A program made the translations under genes and the position numbers. The notes beneath the pieces are model-generated. The model was given only the letters and a program-made list of their open reading frames with translations, was not told the origin of the DNA and did not search any database. DNA of 48,092 nt. It comes from Candidatus Omnitrophota bacterium. Its GTDB lineage: Bacteria; Omnitrophota; Gorgyraeia; JAHJTE01. Positions 1-7,014 of this stretch are shown here, piece by piece. The stretch's first letter is position 1, and each line of letters begins with the position of its first letter. The stretch lies in assembly GCA_020058285.1 (NCBI GenBank), contig JAGVEL010000009.1, positions 1 through 48,092 on the forward strand, read 5' to 3'.

Positions 1-90
1 ACCGAATTAAAGGCTAATTCCGGCACTCAATTTGACCCTAAAATAGTGCCGGTTTTTATTGAATTGATTAACAAGGAAAAATATATTTAA
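1..90 (+). CDS. C-terminal end of an HD-GYP domain phosphohydrolase (partial)
   Basis: The first frame is open from the window edge to a TAA at 88-90 and encodes 29 residues that include SGTQFDPKIVPVFIELI. A G-T-Q-F-D-P block followed by an amphipathic helix is the usual C-terminal end of HD-GYP domains, which degrade cyclic di-GMP and are often fused to response-regulator receivers. Only this tail is visible, so the catalytic HD and GYP residues and any receiver cannot be checked. The call rests on the short motif alone. It would fit the c-di-GMP riboswitch that lies downstream. Confidence 0.6.
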   Translation, partial: TELKANSGTQFDPKIVPVFIELINKEKYI

Positions 91-106
91 ATAAGTTTCC
101 CTTCAA

Positions 107-135
107 TTGACAGGGTAATTAAATTATGTTAATAT
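107..135 (+). promoter_or_regulatory. Sigma-70-type promoter of the small zinc-ribbon gene
   Basis: TTGACA (107-112), a 17-nt spacer and TAATAT (130-135) form a near-consensus promoter. It sits after the HD-GYP stop codon and about 58 nt before the next start codon. Confidence 0.65.
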
Positions 136-192
136 TAAAAAACTTATAACCTTGTCAATATTAACCAATTGCAATTATCAAAGGAAGGGAAA

Positions 193-378
193 ATGAAATA
201 TAAATGCCAGATTTGCGACCGCGAAATTGATGATTTTGTTGCTTTGTCTCACATAAAGACCGAAGAATATTTAATGAAGTTGATCCTTAAGGATCATCCA
301 GAATGGCATGAAAAAAACCCTACTTGTTTGAAATGCATTACTTATTATAGAAAGCTGATTAACGACAGCGAAGTTTAA
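193..378 (+). CDS. Small zinc-ribbon-like protein, 61 aa
   Basis: The protein begins MKYKCQICDRE and has two CxxC knuckles, CQIC near the N-terminus and CLKC near residue 46, which probably bind one zinc ion. The start at 193 is chosen because AAGGAAGGG lies just upstream (181-189); a longer in-frame start at 169 has no ribosome-binding site. The gene has its own near-consensus promoter and stands alone between the HD-GYP protein and a riboswitch. I do not recognise a specific family. A nucleic-acid-binding or regulatory role is possible but unsupported. Confidence 0.6.
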   Translation: MKYKCQICDREIDDFVALSHIKTEEYLMKLILKDHPEWHEKNPTCLKCITYYRKLINDSEV

Positions 379-384
379 GTAACC

Positions 385-413
385 TTGTAAGTAAACAGAA
401 TTTCGGGTATACT
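385..413 (+). promoter_or_regulatory. Sigma-70-type promoter driving the riboswitch transcript
   Basis: TTGTAA (385-390), a 17-nt spacer and TATACT (408-413) predict a transcription start near 420. That is exactly where the 5' strand of the riboswitch outer helix begins (419). Confidence 0.65.
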
Positions 414-454
414 TTAAGAAGCCGATAAAGGTAAACCTAGAGAAATCTAGGGAC

Positions 455-496
455 CCAGGCAAAGTTTTAAGTGTTTTTGTCTTAAACTTCGTCTGG
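455..496 (+). repeat. Hairpin repeat 1 inside the riboswitch
   Basis: A 42-nt inverted repeat starting CCAGGCAAAG and ending CTTCGTCTGG, with a 9-nt loop (472-480), one mismatch and one bulge. Its reverse complement begins CCAGACGAAGTTTAAG, which resembles the start of the neighbouring hairpin at 497. It is therefore probably an inverted copy of the same family. Confidence 0.6.
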
Positions 497-537
497 CCCG
501 GCGAAGTCAAACACGATAAGTATTTTACGAAGCCGGG
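497..537 (+). repeat. Hairpin repeat 2 inside the riboswitch
   Basis: A 41-nt element with a CCCGGC/GCCGGG outer stem, a symmetrical GAA/GAA internal loop and a GTcAAA/TTTtAC inner stem. The element at 724-764 has the same length and architecture, with paired substitutions in both stems. Confidence 0.65.
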
Positions 538-660
538 GCAAAGCCGCAAACCTGTAGCTGCGAGGCCCGAAATCCCGATTTTATCGGGAGAAGGCATGCA
601 GTATGGTGGTTGGGCTGCCGAATGGCGAAACGCTCGCCTTTATCGGCTTTCTTATTTAGA

Positions 661-687
661 CGCTCAAGATGCTTTGAGCGTTTTTTT
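661..687 (+). terminator. Intrinsic terminator after the riboswitch
   Basis: CGCTCAA (661-667), a 6-nt loop and TTGAGCG (674-680) are followed by seven T residues (681-687). The position, 12 nt after the aptamer outer helix, is that of a riboswitch expression platform. Confidence 0.75.
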
Positions 688-723
688 ATTCGCCCAAAAC
701 ATCTAAATTCTGTCAGCGAATAA

Positions 724-764
724 CCCGCCGAAGCTAAACGCGAAAGCAATTTAGCGAAGGCGGG
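724..764 (+). repeat. Hairpin repeat 3, same family as 497-537
   Basis: CCCGCC (724-729) pairs with GGCGGG (759-764), and GCTAAA (733-738) pairs with TTTAGC (750-755), around a GAA/GAA internal loop. It is 41 nt, like the copy at 497-537. Together with the riboswitch and terminator it accounts for most of the 453-bp gap between the zinc-ribbon gene and lpdA. Confidence 0.6.
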
Positions 765-793
765 TAATTCAGTGGTTAATTTTCAATTGTATA

Positions 794-822
794 TTGCCAA
801 GATTAATTACAGATGGTAGAAT
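794..822 (+). promoter_or_regulatory. Possible sigma-70 promoter just upstream of lpdA
   Basis: TTGCCA (794-799), a 17-nt spacer and TAGAAT (817-822) would start transcription about 829-832, on or next to the lpdA ATG. That would give a leaderless or near-leaderless mRNA. No Shine-Dalgarno sequence is visible before the ATG, which is consistent with this. Confidence 0.4.
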
Positions 823-831
823 GACTTCACT

Positions 832-2226
832 ATGAGCAAATACGATGTGGCAATAATTGGTTCAGGTCCAGCAGGTTATGTTGCCGGCATAAGACTAAGC
901 CAATTAGGTAAAACTGTTTGCGTCCTGGAGACGTCCCAAGAGCGCTTAGGCGGCGTTTGCCTTAACGAAGGCTGCATTCCTACCAAATCTTTAATCAATA
1001 CTGCTGAGATTGTTGATATTGCGAAAGCTTCTGGAAAATCAGGCCTTGATTTAGAACTGAAATCCCTGGATTTTAATAAAATGGTTGCTGCTGCCCTTGG
1101 AAATAGTGCTAAGTTGCGTAGCGGTATAAGCTTTTTATTCAAAAAAAATAAAATTGACCTGATTATTGGTCAGGCTAGTTTTAAATCAGCAAAAACCTTA
1201 AATGTCATTAGCGACGGAAAGAATCAGGAGATTTGCGCTGACTATTTTTTAATTGCAACTGGTTCGCGGCCTAAAGTATTAACTGGTTTAGAGCCGGATG
1301 GAAAGAGGGTTCTAATCAGCCCGGATATTTTTAAGCTCAAAATTCTACCTAAAAATATACTTATAATCGGCGCTGGCGCTATTGGCGTTGAATTTGGCTG
1401 GTTATTTCAGACATTAGGCTCAAAAGTTACGCTTGTAGAAGTTACTAATCAAGTTTTGCCACTTGAAGATGCTGATATTGCTTTAGAAATTACTAAGTAC
1501 CTTAAAAAAAGAGGCGTGCAGATTTATACAGAAAGCAAAGTTGCTAAACTTGAGAAAAATGAAGATATCTGTAAGGTAGAAATAAAAACCGCAAATTCAG
1601 ATATAAAAAGAGAATTTGATTATTGTTTACTTTGTGTTGGACGAAGCGCTAATATAGAGAATCTTGGCTTAGAGCAACTTGGCGTTGAAATGGATAAGGG
1701 TTTTATTAAGGTTAATTCTCATATGCAGACAAGCCAGTCTCATATTTATGCAGCTGGGGATTGTATTAATTCACCAATGCTCGCCCATGTTGCTTCAGCT
1801 GAAGGCATAGTCGCGGCAGAGGCAATTTGCGGTAAAAATCCCCAAGCCTTGAATTATGATAATATACCTTCTGCGGTTTATTCAGCGTTTCAAGTCGGAA
1901 GAGTAGGCTTGACTGAAAAGGCAGCCAGGGAAAAGGGATTAGATATAGCTATTAGTAAGCATTTCTTCAAAGCCTGCGGCAAAGCAGTGCTTTTAGGTAA
2001 AGACGAAGGATTTGTTAAGATTATTGCAGAGAGAAATATTGGCCAGATTATCGGCGTTCATATTGTCGGGCCTGAAGCAAGTGAATTAATCCACGAGTTT
2101 GTGATTGCCAAGAACAATAATTTAAAAATTCAGGATATTGCTAACACAATTCATTCCCACCCAACACTTTCCGAAATAGCTGTTGATGCAGCAAAAGCAG
2201 TATTTGATAAACCGATTCATGGATAA
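832..2226 (+). CDS. lpdA: Dihydrolipoyl dehydrogenase (E3), 464 aa
   Basis: This flavoprotein disulfide reductase reoxidises dihydrolipoyl groups of 2-oxoacid dehydrogenase or glycine cleavage complexes with NAD+. Visible features are the N-terminal FAD Rossmann motif GSGPAG (10-15), the redox disulfide CLNEGC (C43, C48), a second dinucleotide motif GAGAIG for NAD in the middle, the FAD-binding segment YAAGDC, and the C-terminal HPTLSE with the catalytic His443-Glu448 pair. Length is normal for the family. The gene overlaps lipA by 8 bp, so E3 is co-translated with lipoyl synthase. No E1, E2 or GcvH gene is in the window, so the complex served is unknown. A c-di-GMP riboswitch and terminator lie upstream. 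Confidence 0.95.
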   Translation: MSKYDVAIIGSGPAGYVAGIRLSQLGKTVCVLETSQERLGGVCLNEGCIPTKSLINTAEIVDIAKASGKSGLDLELKSLDFNKMVAAALGNSAKLRSGISFLFKKNKIDLIIGQASFKSAKTLNVISDGKNQEICADYFLIATGSRPKVLTGLEPDGKRVLISPDIFKLKILPKNILIIGAGAIGVEFGWLFQTLGSKVTLVEVTNQVLPLEDADIALEITKYLKKRGVQIYTESKVAKLEKNEDICKVEIKTANSDIKREFDYCLLCVGRSANIENLGLEQLGVEMDKGFIKVNSHMQTSQSHIYAAGDCINSPMLAHVASAEGIVAAEAICGKNPQALNYDNIPSAVYSAFQVGRVGLTEKAAREKGLDIAISKHFFKACGKAVLLGKDEGFVKIIAERNIGQIIGVHIVGPEASELIHEFVIAKNNNLKIQDIANTIHSHPTLSEIAVDAAKAVFDKPIHG

Positions 2227-3094
2227 TCTACGTCCCGCTTGGTTAAAGACTAAGTTTCCACCAAATAGCACTTTTAATAGAATAAAACAGCTGAATAAGA
2301 AGTTAAATTTAAACACAGTTTGCGAACAGGCTGCTTGTCCGAATCTGGGCACTTGTTGGTTGCAATCAGACCTTACCTATATATTATTAGGTAAGGACTG
2401 CACGCGCAGCTGCAAATTCTGCAATGTCAGAAAAAACGCCCCCCAACAGCTAGATGATAAAGAGCCAGAGGCAATAGCCAGGGCAATTAAAGAACTTGGT
2501 ACTGATTTTGTGGTCTTAACCTCAGTTACCCGTGATGATCTGACGGATAAAGGCTTGGAGGCTTTTTTAAAGACAATAAACTCAATAAACCAGCAATGTC
2601 CGCATACAAATATTGAAATTTTAATCCCTGATTTTGGCAACGTAGATGAATTATTGAAACGCATTGCCAATTCTAATGTTGCAGTCATCGGCCATAATAT
2701 TGAGACTGTAAAAAAACTTTATCCGCAAATAAGGCCGGATTCGGATTACGAACGCTCTTTAGAAGTACTTAGCTCTATAAAGAAGTATAATCCGGCAATG
2801 CTTACAAAAAGTGCGATTTTACTTGGTTTCGGGGAAGATGAGCTAGATTTAACCCAAACTATTGAAGATTTAAACAAAGCCAGGGCAGATATACTTTACT
2901 TAGGCCAATACTTATCGCCCTCAAAAGATCATTGGCCGGTTAAAAAATTCTATACGCCTGATGATTTCGTCAGAATTAGAGACTTTGCTTTAACTTTAGG
3001 ATTTAGAACTGTAGTTTCCGAACCTTTAGCCAGGAGCTCCTGGCAAGCTAAGAAAGCATTCGAAGAGGCGCTATGGACGTGTATAAAACAATAA
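2219..3094 (+). CDS. lipA: Lipoyl synthase, 291 aa
   Basis: A radical SAM enzyme that inserts two sulfurs into octanoyl groups on lipoyl domains. The auxiliary cluster ligands C35, C40 and C46 (CX4CX5C) and the radical SAM ligands C61, C65 and C68 (CTRSCKFC) are all present. The C-terminal RSS ligand motif occurs as ARSSW, with Trp where most homologues have Tyr. The start ATG at 2219 overlaps the lpdA stop; a longer reading from 2183 would add 12 residues encoded inside lpdA and is unlikely. The last 22 bp overlap the nitroreductase. Pairing with lpdA points to one lipoate-dependent module. Confidence 0.95.
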   Translation: MDNLRPAWLKTKFPPNSTFNRIKQLNKKLNLNTVCEQAACPNLGTCWLQSDLTYILLGKDCTRSCKFCNVRKNAPQQLDDKEPEAIARAIKELGTDFVVLTSVTRDDLTDKGLEAFLKTINSINQQCPHTNIEILIPDFGNVDELLKRIANSNVAVIGHNIETVKKLYPQIRPDSDYERSLEVLSSIKKYNPAMLTKSAILLGFGEDELDLTQTIEDLNKARADILYLGQYLSPSKDHWPVKKFYTPDDFVRIRDFALTLGFRTVVSEPLARSSWQAKKAFEEALWTCIKQ

Positions 3095-3648
3095 TTTCTC
3101 GTCGGACAATAAGAAAATTTAAGCAAAAGCCCATTCCAGAGAAGCTTCTGAATAGGATTTTAGAAAGCGCCAGGCTTGGTGCCAGTGCAGGTAATTTGCA
3201 GCCTTGCGAATTTATTGTGGTTAATGAACTAAAGGCAAAAGAAGCTTTATTTCCTGCCTTAAAGTGGGCTTTTTCTATTGCTCCTAGGGGCAACCCGGAA
3301 AAAGACGAAAGGCCGGTTACCTATATTATAACTATTGTTAATACTAAGATAAGTCCGTCCTGGGGCTTGGTAGATGCTAGTATTGCTATGGAAAATATGA
3401 TTCTTACTGCCTGGAGCGAGGGTGTTGCTTCTTGCTGGCTGGGTGCGATTGATAAAGAAAATATCAGGCAAATTTTTCACATTCCCCAGAACTATAATAT
3501 TGAGTTTGTGCTTGCCTTGGGTTATCCTAAGGAGAAATCCGTGGTAGAAGATTACAAGGGAGATGTTAAGTATTGGAAGGATACTAAAGGCAAATATCAC
3601 ATTCCCAAGCGAGCCCTCCGAGATATAGTCCACTTCGATATTTATTAA
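3073..3648 (+). CDS. Nitroreductase-family FMN oxidoreductase, 191 aa
   Basis: The N-terminus, with IISRRTIRKFKQKPIP, carries the family's conserved SRRS/T-x-R-x-F element for FMN binding. It is followed by the usual ARLGASAGNLQPCEFIVV helix-strand region and, near the C-terminus, an ALGYP segment. These proteins use FMN and NAD(P)H to reduce nitro, quinone or other small substrates; the natural substrate cannot be read from sequence. The start at 3073 lies inside lipA, with GAGGCG just upstream, so the gene is translationally coupled to lpdA-lipA. It may work in redox balance with them, but that is inference. Confidence 0.85.
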   Translation: MDVYKTIISRRTIRKFKQKPIPEKLLNRILESARLGASAGNLQPCEFIVVNELKAKEALFPALKWAFSIAPRGNPEKDERPVTYIITIVNTKISPSWGLVDASIAMENMILTAWSEGVASCWLGAIDKENIRQIFHIPQNYNIEFVLALGYPKEKSVVEDYKGDVKYWKDTKGKYHIPKRALRDIVHFDIY

Positions 3649-3674
3649 ATTTCCATTATTTCTATTACAATAAA

Positions 3675-3767
3675 TTAACAAATATGTTAACAAAAGATAA
3701 TATAACCTCTTGACAAACTAACTTAAATCTAGTATGCTTATTTCTGTAGATAATCATTTTTGATTAT
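3675..3767 (+). promoter_or_regulatory. Promoter and operator-like palindromes upstream of abiEi
   Basis: TTGACA (3710-3715), a 17-nt spacer and TATGCT (3733-3738) form a strong promoter. A perfect inverted repeat, ATAATCA-TTTT-TGATTAT (3750-3767), covers the region just after the predicted start site. A second perfect one, TTAACA-AATA-TGTTAA (3675-3690), lies upstream of the -35. AbiEi antitoxins are known to repress their own operon by binding inverted repeats, so these are candidate operators. Confidence 0.55.
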
Positions 3768-3780
3768 ATAAGGAAATACA

Positions 3781-4416
3781 ATGAATTATACAGATTTTCG
3801 TAATAAATTCCAGCATTTGCCTATTATTGCCAGTAAAGATGTGGTTAGGCTTGAAAAAGGCAAACAGGCTATGCGCAATCAGTTTAATCGCTGGCAGAAT
3901 AAAGGCTTGCTTATTCAATTAAAACGCGGTTTATATGCGCTTAATGAAAATGACCGAAAAGTAGGCCTGAATTTTCATTCTATTGCTAATAATCTGTATG
4001 CTCCTTCGTATATCAGTTTAGAGACAGCATTAAATTTTTATGGCCTTATTCCGGAAAGGACAGTTGACTTGACCTCTGTAACTACTAAAAAAACCGCAAT
4101 TTTTAAAAATAAATTAGGAACTTTTATCTACCAGCATATTAAGCCCGGCGTGTTTAGGGGTTTTAAGGAGGTTAAGGATAATTCCGGTTATTCATTTTTT
4201 ATCGCTGAGCCTGAAAAAGCGGTTGTTGATTTTCTTTATTTGAACTTGAGCAAATTTAAAACAGAAGACCAGGATATTTTCGAAATCTCTTATCGTTTTC
4301 AAAATGTTGAAGGGTTGAAGGCCTTGAGGATTTTAGAGCAAGCTGATTTGTTTAACAACTCAAAACTTGTAAAGGTATGCCAGAATTTCTGCAAATTTAT
4401 TAAGGAAGGTGCATAA
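3781..4416 (+). CDS. AbiEi-family antitoxin / transcriptional regulator, 211 aa
   Basis: The N-terminal third is a winged-helix-type region (KGKQAMRNQFNRWQNKGLL, then LKRGLYAL). It is followed by the AbiEi core with YISLETALNFYGLIPE and the later EPEKAVVDFLYL segment. This layout is that of the antitoxin of type IV abortive-infection systems, which represses the operon and counteracts the nucleotidyltransferase toxin without binding it directly. The toxin gene follows after 1 bp. Strong promoter and palindromes lie upstream. The length is within the family range. Confidence 0.85.
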   Translation: MNYTDFRNKFQHLPIIASKDVVRLEKGKQAMRNQFNRWQNKGLLIQLKRGLYALNENDRKVGLNFHSIANNLYAPSYISLETALNFYGLIPERTVDLTSVTTKKTAIFKNKLGTFIYQHIKPGVFRGFKEVKDNSGYSFFIAEPEKAVVDFLYLNLSKFKTEDQDIFEISYRFQNVEGLKALRILEQADLFNNSKLVKVCQNFCKFIKEGA

Positions 4417-4417
4417 A

Positions 4418-5218
4418 ATGATTGAAGTTTTTAAGCAACAGTTTACGCCAAATATGCCAACAGAGGAGAAGATTAATAAGGTACGCGAGCTTCTGCAGAT
4501 TATGGCTTTAAAAATTATCTATGATAAAGATTATTTTAATAATCTCGCTTTTGTTGGAGGCACTGCCTTAAGGTTTTTATATAATTTAAGGCGTTTTTCT
4601 GAAGATCTTGATTTTTCACTCATTTATAAAAATAACTATAATTTTAAGAAAATTAATTCTGAGATTATTGATGGGTTTAGCGGTTTTGGCCTAGACATAG
4701 AAACAAAACCCAATGATCAGAAAAATGTCCACAGTACAATGATGAAATTCAAAGGTTTATTAAAGGCGCTTGAGCTTTCTAATTTAGGGGAACAAAAGCT
4801 TTCTATTAAACTCGAGATAGATACAAATCCGCCAGAAGGCTGGAATACTGAAACTAGCATCGTTAATAAGACATATCTTTTGAATATTGTTCACTTTGAT
4901 TTGCACTCTTCTTTTGCTACCAAATTACATGCATGTTTTTATCGTAAGTTTGTTAAGGGTAGGGATTTTTATGACCTCATTTGGTATCTGGGCAAAAAAA
5001 TCAGTCCAAATTTTGTATTATTAAATAATGCCATTACGCAAACCGAGGGCAAAAATCCCGGCATAGATGAAGATAACTTTAAAAGTTTCCTCTTGGAAAA
5101 TTTGAAGCAAATTGACCTTAGTAAAGCAAAGAGTGATGTTGAAAGGTTTTTGGAGGATAAAAGCGAGCTTAAATTTTTTAATTTTGAGGCAATCAAAAAT
5201 TCAATTGAATCATCTTAA
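4418..5218 (+). CDS. AbiEii-family nucleotidyltransferase toxin, 266 aa
   Basis: The DNA polymerase beta-like nucleotidyltransferase motif is clear: VGGTALRF (GG at 47-48), then RRFSEDLDFSL with D63 and D65 as metal ligands. The later KLHACFYRKFVKGRDFYDLIWYL block is also typical of AbiEii/MenA-like toxins, which block growth by transferring nucleotides, in characterised cases to tRNA 3' ends. The start at 4418 is preferred over the GTG at 4409 because AAGGAAGG (4402-4409) is correctly spaced only for the ATG. Catalytic residues look intact, so the toxin is probably active. Confidence 0.88.
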   Translation: MIEVFKQQFTPNMPTEEKINKVRELLQIMALKIIYDKDYFNNLAFVGGTALRFLYNLRRFSEDLDFSLIYKNNYNFKKINSEIIDGFSGFGLDIETKPNDQKNVHSTMMKFKGLLKALELSNLGEQKLSIKLEIDTNPPEGWNTETSIVNKTYLLNIVHFDLHSSFATKLHACFYRKFVKGRDFYDLIWYLGKKISPNFVLLNNAITQTEGKNPGIDEDNFKSFLLENLKQIDLSKAKSDVERFLEDKSELKFFNFEAIKNSIESS

Positions 5219-5230
5219 GGGGAGATTAAA

Positions 5231-5527
5231 ATGGATAAAAAGACATTAGAAAAAAAACTACACAAACAGCTTAAGGAATGGCAGCCAATCATTGAACAAT
5301 TCAAAGCCCAGGCAATTAAAACCTCTGATGAGGTGAGGGAGGCATTTTTGGCACTCTTGGATGATTATAAAGCAAAGGAAAAGGAATTGTTGGATAAATT
5401 AGAGGTTATTAAGCATGAATCCGAAGGGGCGTTTAAAGACTTACAAGTAGGTTTAAAAAAAGTTTCAAAGGACATGGCTAAGACGTTTGAAAAAATGAGT
5501 TCACACTTTAGTAATAAGGTTACATAA
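5231..5527 (+). CDS. Small charged coiled-coil protein, 98 aa
   Basis: The whole protein is predicted by eye to be helical and heptad-like, rich in Lys, Glu and Asp, with no membrane segment, signal peptide or cysteine. It follows abiEii by 12 bp with a good ribosome-binding site (AAGGGGAGA, 5218-5226), so it is the third gene of the AbiE operon. I do not recognise the family. It looks somewhat like phasin or apolipoprotein-like helical proteins. It may be unrelated cargo or an accessory of the toxin-antitoxin unit. Confidence 0.6.
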   Translation: MDKKTLEKKLHKQLKEWQPIIEQFKAQAIKTSDEVREAFLALLDDYKAKEKELLDKLEVIKHESEGAFKDLQVGLKKVSKDMAKTFEKMSSHFSNKVT

Positions 5528-5529
5528 TG

Positions 5530-5556
5530 TATGACAACCGTATGACATTTGTCATA
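5530..5556 (+). repeat. TATGACA repeat and perfect palindrome
   Basis: TATGACA at 5530-5536 and again at 5541-5547 (11-bp step) is followed by the inverted TGTCATA at 5550-5556. The last two form a perfect 16-bp palindrome. The same heptamer is arrayed around the S23 gene at 12035. Confidence 0.55.
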
Positions 5557-5605
5557 GAGTAGACAGTTTATGGCATCCGAGATCAGCGCGGTTTCGAGAA
5601 TGAAC

Positions 5606-5634
5606 TTGACAAATTATGCCCAATAAGTTATACT
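5606..5634 (+). promoter_or_regulatory. Sigma-70-type promoter of the DUF4143 ATPase
   Basis: TTGACA (5606-5611), a 17-nt spacer and TATACT (5629-5634) are close to consensus. The predicted start is about 40 nt before the ATG at 5680, which lacks a clear ribosome-binding site. Confidence 0.65.
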
Positions 5635-5679
5635 TAAATAGGTAAAAACATATAATTATGCTTAATAATAATAAAAATA

Positions 5680-6963
5680 ATGAGCAAAAATGAGCTTTTG
5701 AAGATTCTTCAAGACTGGAACTTCTGGGAAAGCGCTCCTCAAACTGGAATACTGCGCCCGGAATATACCGGCCACATTCGTTCTTGCCTTAATGAAGGGC
5801 AGGTAGTGGTGATTACCGGCCCAAGGCGAAGCGGTAAGTCGTATCTCATGCGTCAGGCAGCCAGCGAGCTGATTGCCGCGGGAAAAGAGCGCAAAGAGAT
5901 ATTTTTTGTTAATTTTGAGGATCCCCGCTTTGTCCGACTGGACACGCAGCTGCTTGATGAGCTTTTTTCCGCCTATAACGAATTTTTAGCGCCTAAAGGT
6001 GCTCCGGTGCTTTTTCTTGATGAAGTTCAGGAAGTAGAGGGATGGGAGCGCTGGGTGCGTTCTTTTCATGAGCTGCGCAAGGGGAAGATTTGTATCTCCG
6101 GCTCTAATGCCAAATTGTTGAGCCGGGAGCTAGGAACTATGCTTAGCGGCAGGCACCTTGACGTGTCGGTATCGCCGCTTTCCTGGGATGAATTCTTGTT
6201 ATTTAAAGGCAGGGATGCCACGGCTGAGCCGCTTTTGAGAGAGTATCTTGAATTCGGTGGGTTCCCTGAGGTGGTATTATCCGGGCGCAAACAGGAATTG
6301 CTTCTTACGTATTTTGAAGATATCTTGACTAAGGATTTGATCCGTCGTTTTCGCGTGCGCAAGGCTGAGCAGATGAAATCGCTTGCCAAATATTATTTCA
6401 GCAATATTGCCGCGCTTGCTACATTCAATTCTTTGGAAAAATCCCTTGGAATCAACGCCGCTACGATTGAGAAATTCTCCGGTTATTTTGAGGATGCGTA
6501 TCTTTTATCATTCGTGAAGCGTTTTTCCTGGAAAGTCCGCGAGCAGGAAAAGAGCCCGCGTAAAGTCTATAGCGTAGATACCGGTCTTGCCAATGCCGTG
6601 GGATTTCGCTTTAGCCAAAATAGCGGAGCGCTGGCTGAGAACCTGGTTTTTAGCCAGTTAAAACGCCGCCAGGCGGCTGATGCTTCTTTAGAGATTTATT
6701 ACTGGAAGGACGCCCAACACAGAGAAACCGATTTTGTGATTAAGCAAGGCAAAACCGCGATTCAGGCAATTCAGGTATGTTGGGATCTGCGGGATGAGCG
6801 CGTGCGTCAGCGCGAAATTAAATCTCTGCGCCTTGCCATGGATGATTTAGGGCTAAAAAATGGGCTGGTTATTACTGATGAGCATGAAGAAGAGCTGGTA
6901 GCCGCAGGTAAGACTATACGATTCATCTCACTTATGAACTTTTTGCGGGGAGTGGGGATATGA
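5680..6963 (+). CDS. AAA-family ATPase with DUF4143 C-terminal domain, 427 aa
   Basis: The N-terminal half is an AAA_14 ATPase: Walker A GPRRSGKS near residue 47, Walker B VLFLDEVQ near 110, and a GSNAKLLSRELGTMLSGR sensor region. The C-terminal half is the DUF4143 region, with a nuclease-fold-like strand pair around ETDFVIKQGKTAIQAIQV. These proteins are widespread in uncultured bacteria and archaea; their function is unknown. It has its own promoter. GC content is visibly higher than in the flanking genes, with many GCG and CGC codons, suggesting recent acquisition. Confidence 0.85.
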   Translation: MSKNELLKILQDWNFWESAPQTGILRPEYTGHIRSCLNEGQVVVITGPRRSGKSYLMRQAASELIAAGKERKEIFFVNFEDPRFVRLDTQLLDELFSAYNEFLAPKGAPVLFLDEVQEVEGWERWVRSFHELRKGKICISGSNAKLLSRELGTMLSGRHLDVSVSPLSWDEFLLFKGRDATAEPLLREYLEFGGFPEVVLSGRKQELLLTYFEDILTKDLIRRFRVRKAEQMKSLAKYYFSNIAALATFNSLEKSLGINAATIEKFSGYFEDAYLLSFVKRFSWKVREQEKSPRKVYSVDTGLANAVGFRFSQNSGALAENLVFSQLKRRQAADASLEIYYWKDAQHRETDFVIKQGKTAIQAIQVCWDLRDERVRQREIKSLRLAMDDLGLKNGLVITDEHEEELVAAGKTIRFISLMNFLRGVGI

Positions 6964-7014
6964 AACATAAGTAACATTAAGTAACCTTTAGCGTTATAAA
7001 TCCAGTTGAGTATT

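Larger units (their letters stand above)
419..649 (+). ncRNA. Cyclic di-GMP-I (GEMM-I) riboswitch aptamer with an internal insertion
   Basis: The outer helix pairs AAGCCGATAAAGG (419-431) with CCTTTATCGGCTT (637-649), 13 bp. The second helix is CCTAGA-GAAA-TCTAGG (436-451), with the GNRA tetraloop of GEMM-I. A tetraloop-receptor-like element follows: CC-TGTAG (551-557) opposite TATGG (602-606), separated by CTGC/GCAG. The tail GGGCTGCCGAATGG matches the usual 3' end. The core GGGACGCAAAGCC is split: GGGAC lies at 450-454 and GCAAAGCC at 538-545, with two hairpin repeats between them. A terminator follows at 661, and lpdA is the first gene downstream. The motif match is strong by eye; ligand binding by the interrupted form is unknown. 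Confidence 0.7.

Noticed and set aside
271-749. Minus-strand open frames across the riboswitch region
   Set aside because: They overlap the structured RNA and terminator and have no ribosome-binding site or recognisable product.
2183-2218. Longer N-terminus of lipoyl synthase
   Set aside because: It would lie inside lpdA with no ribosome-binding site, and family homology starts after 2219.
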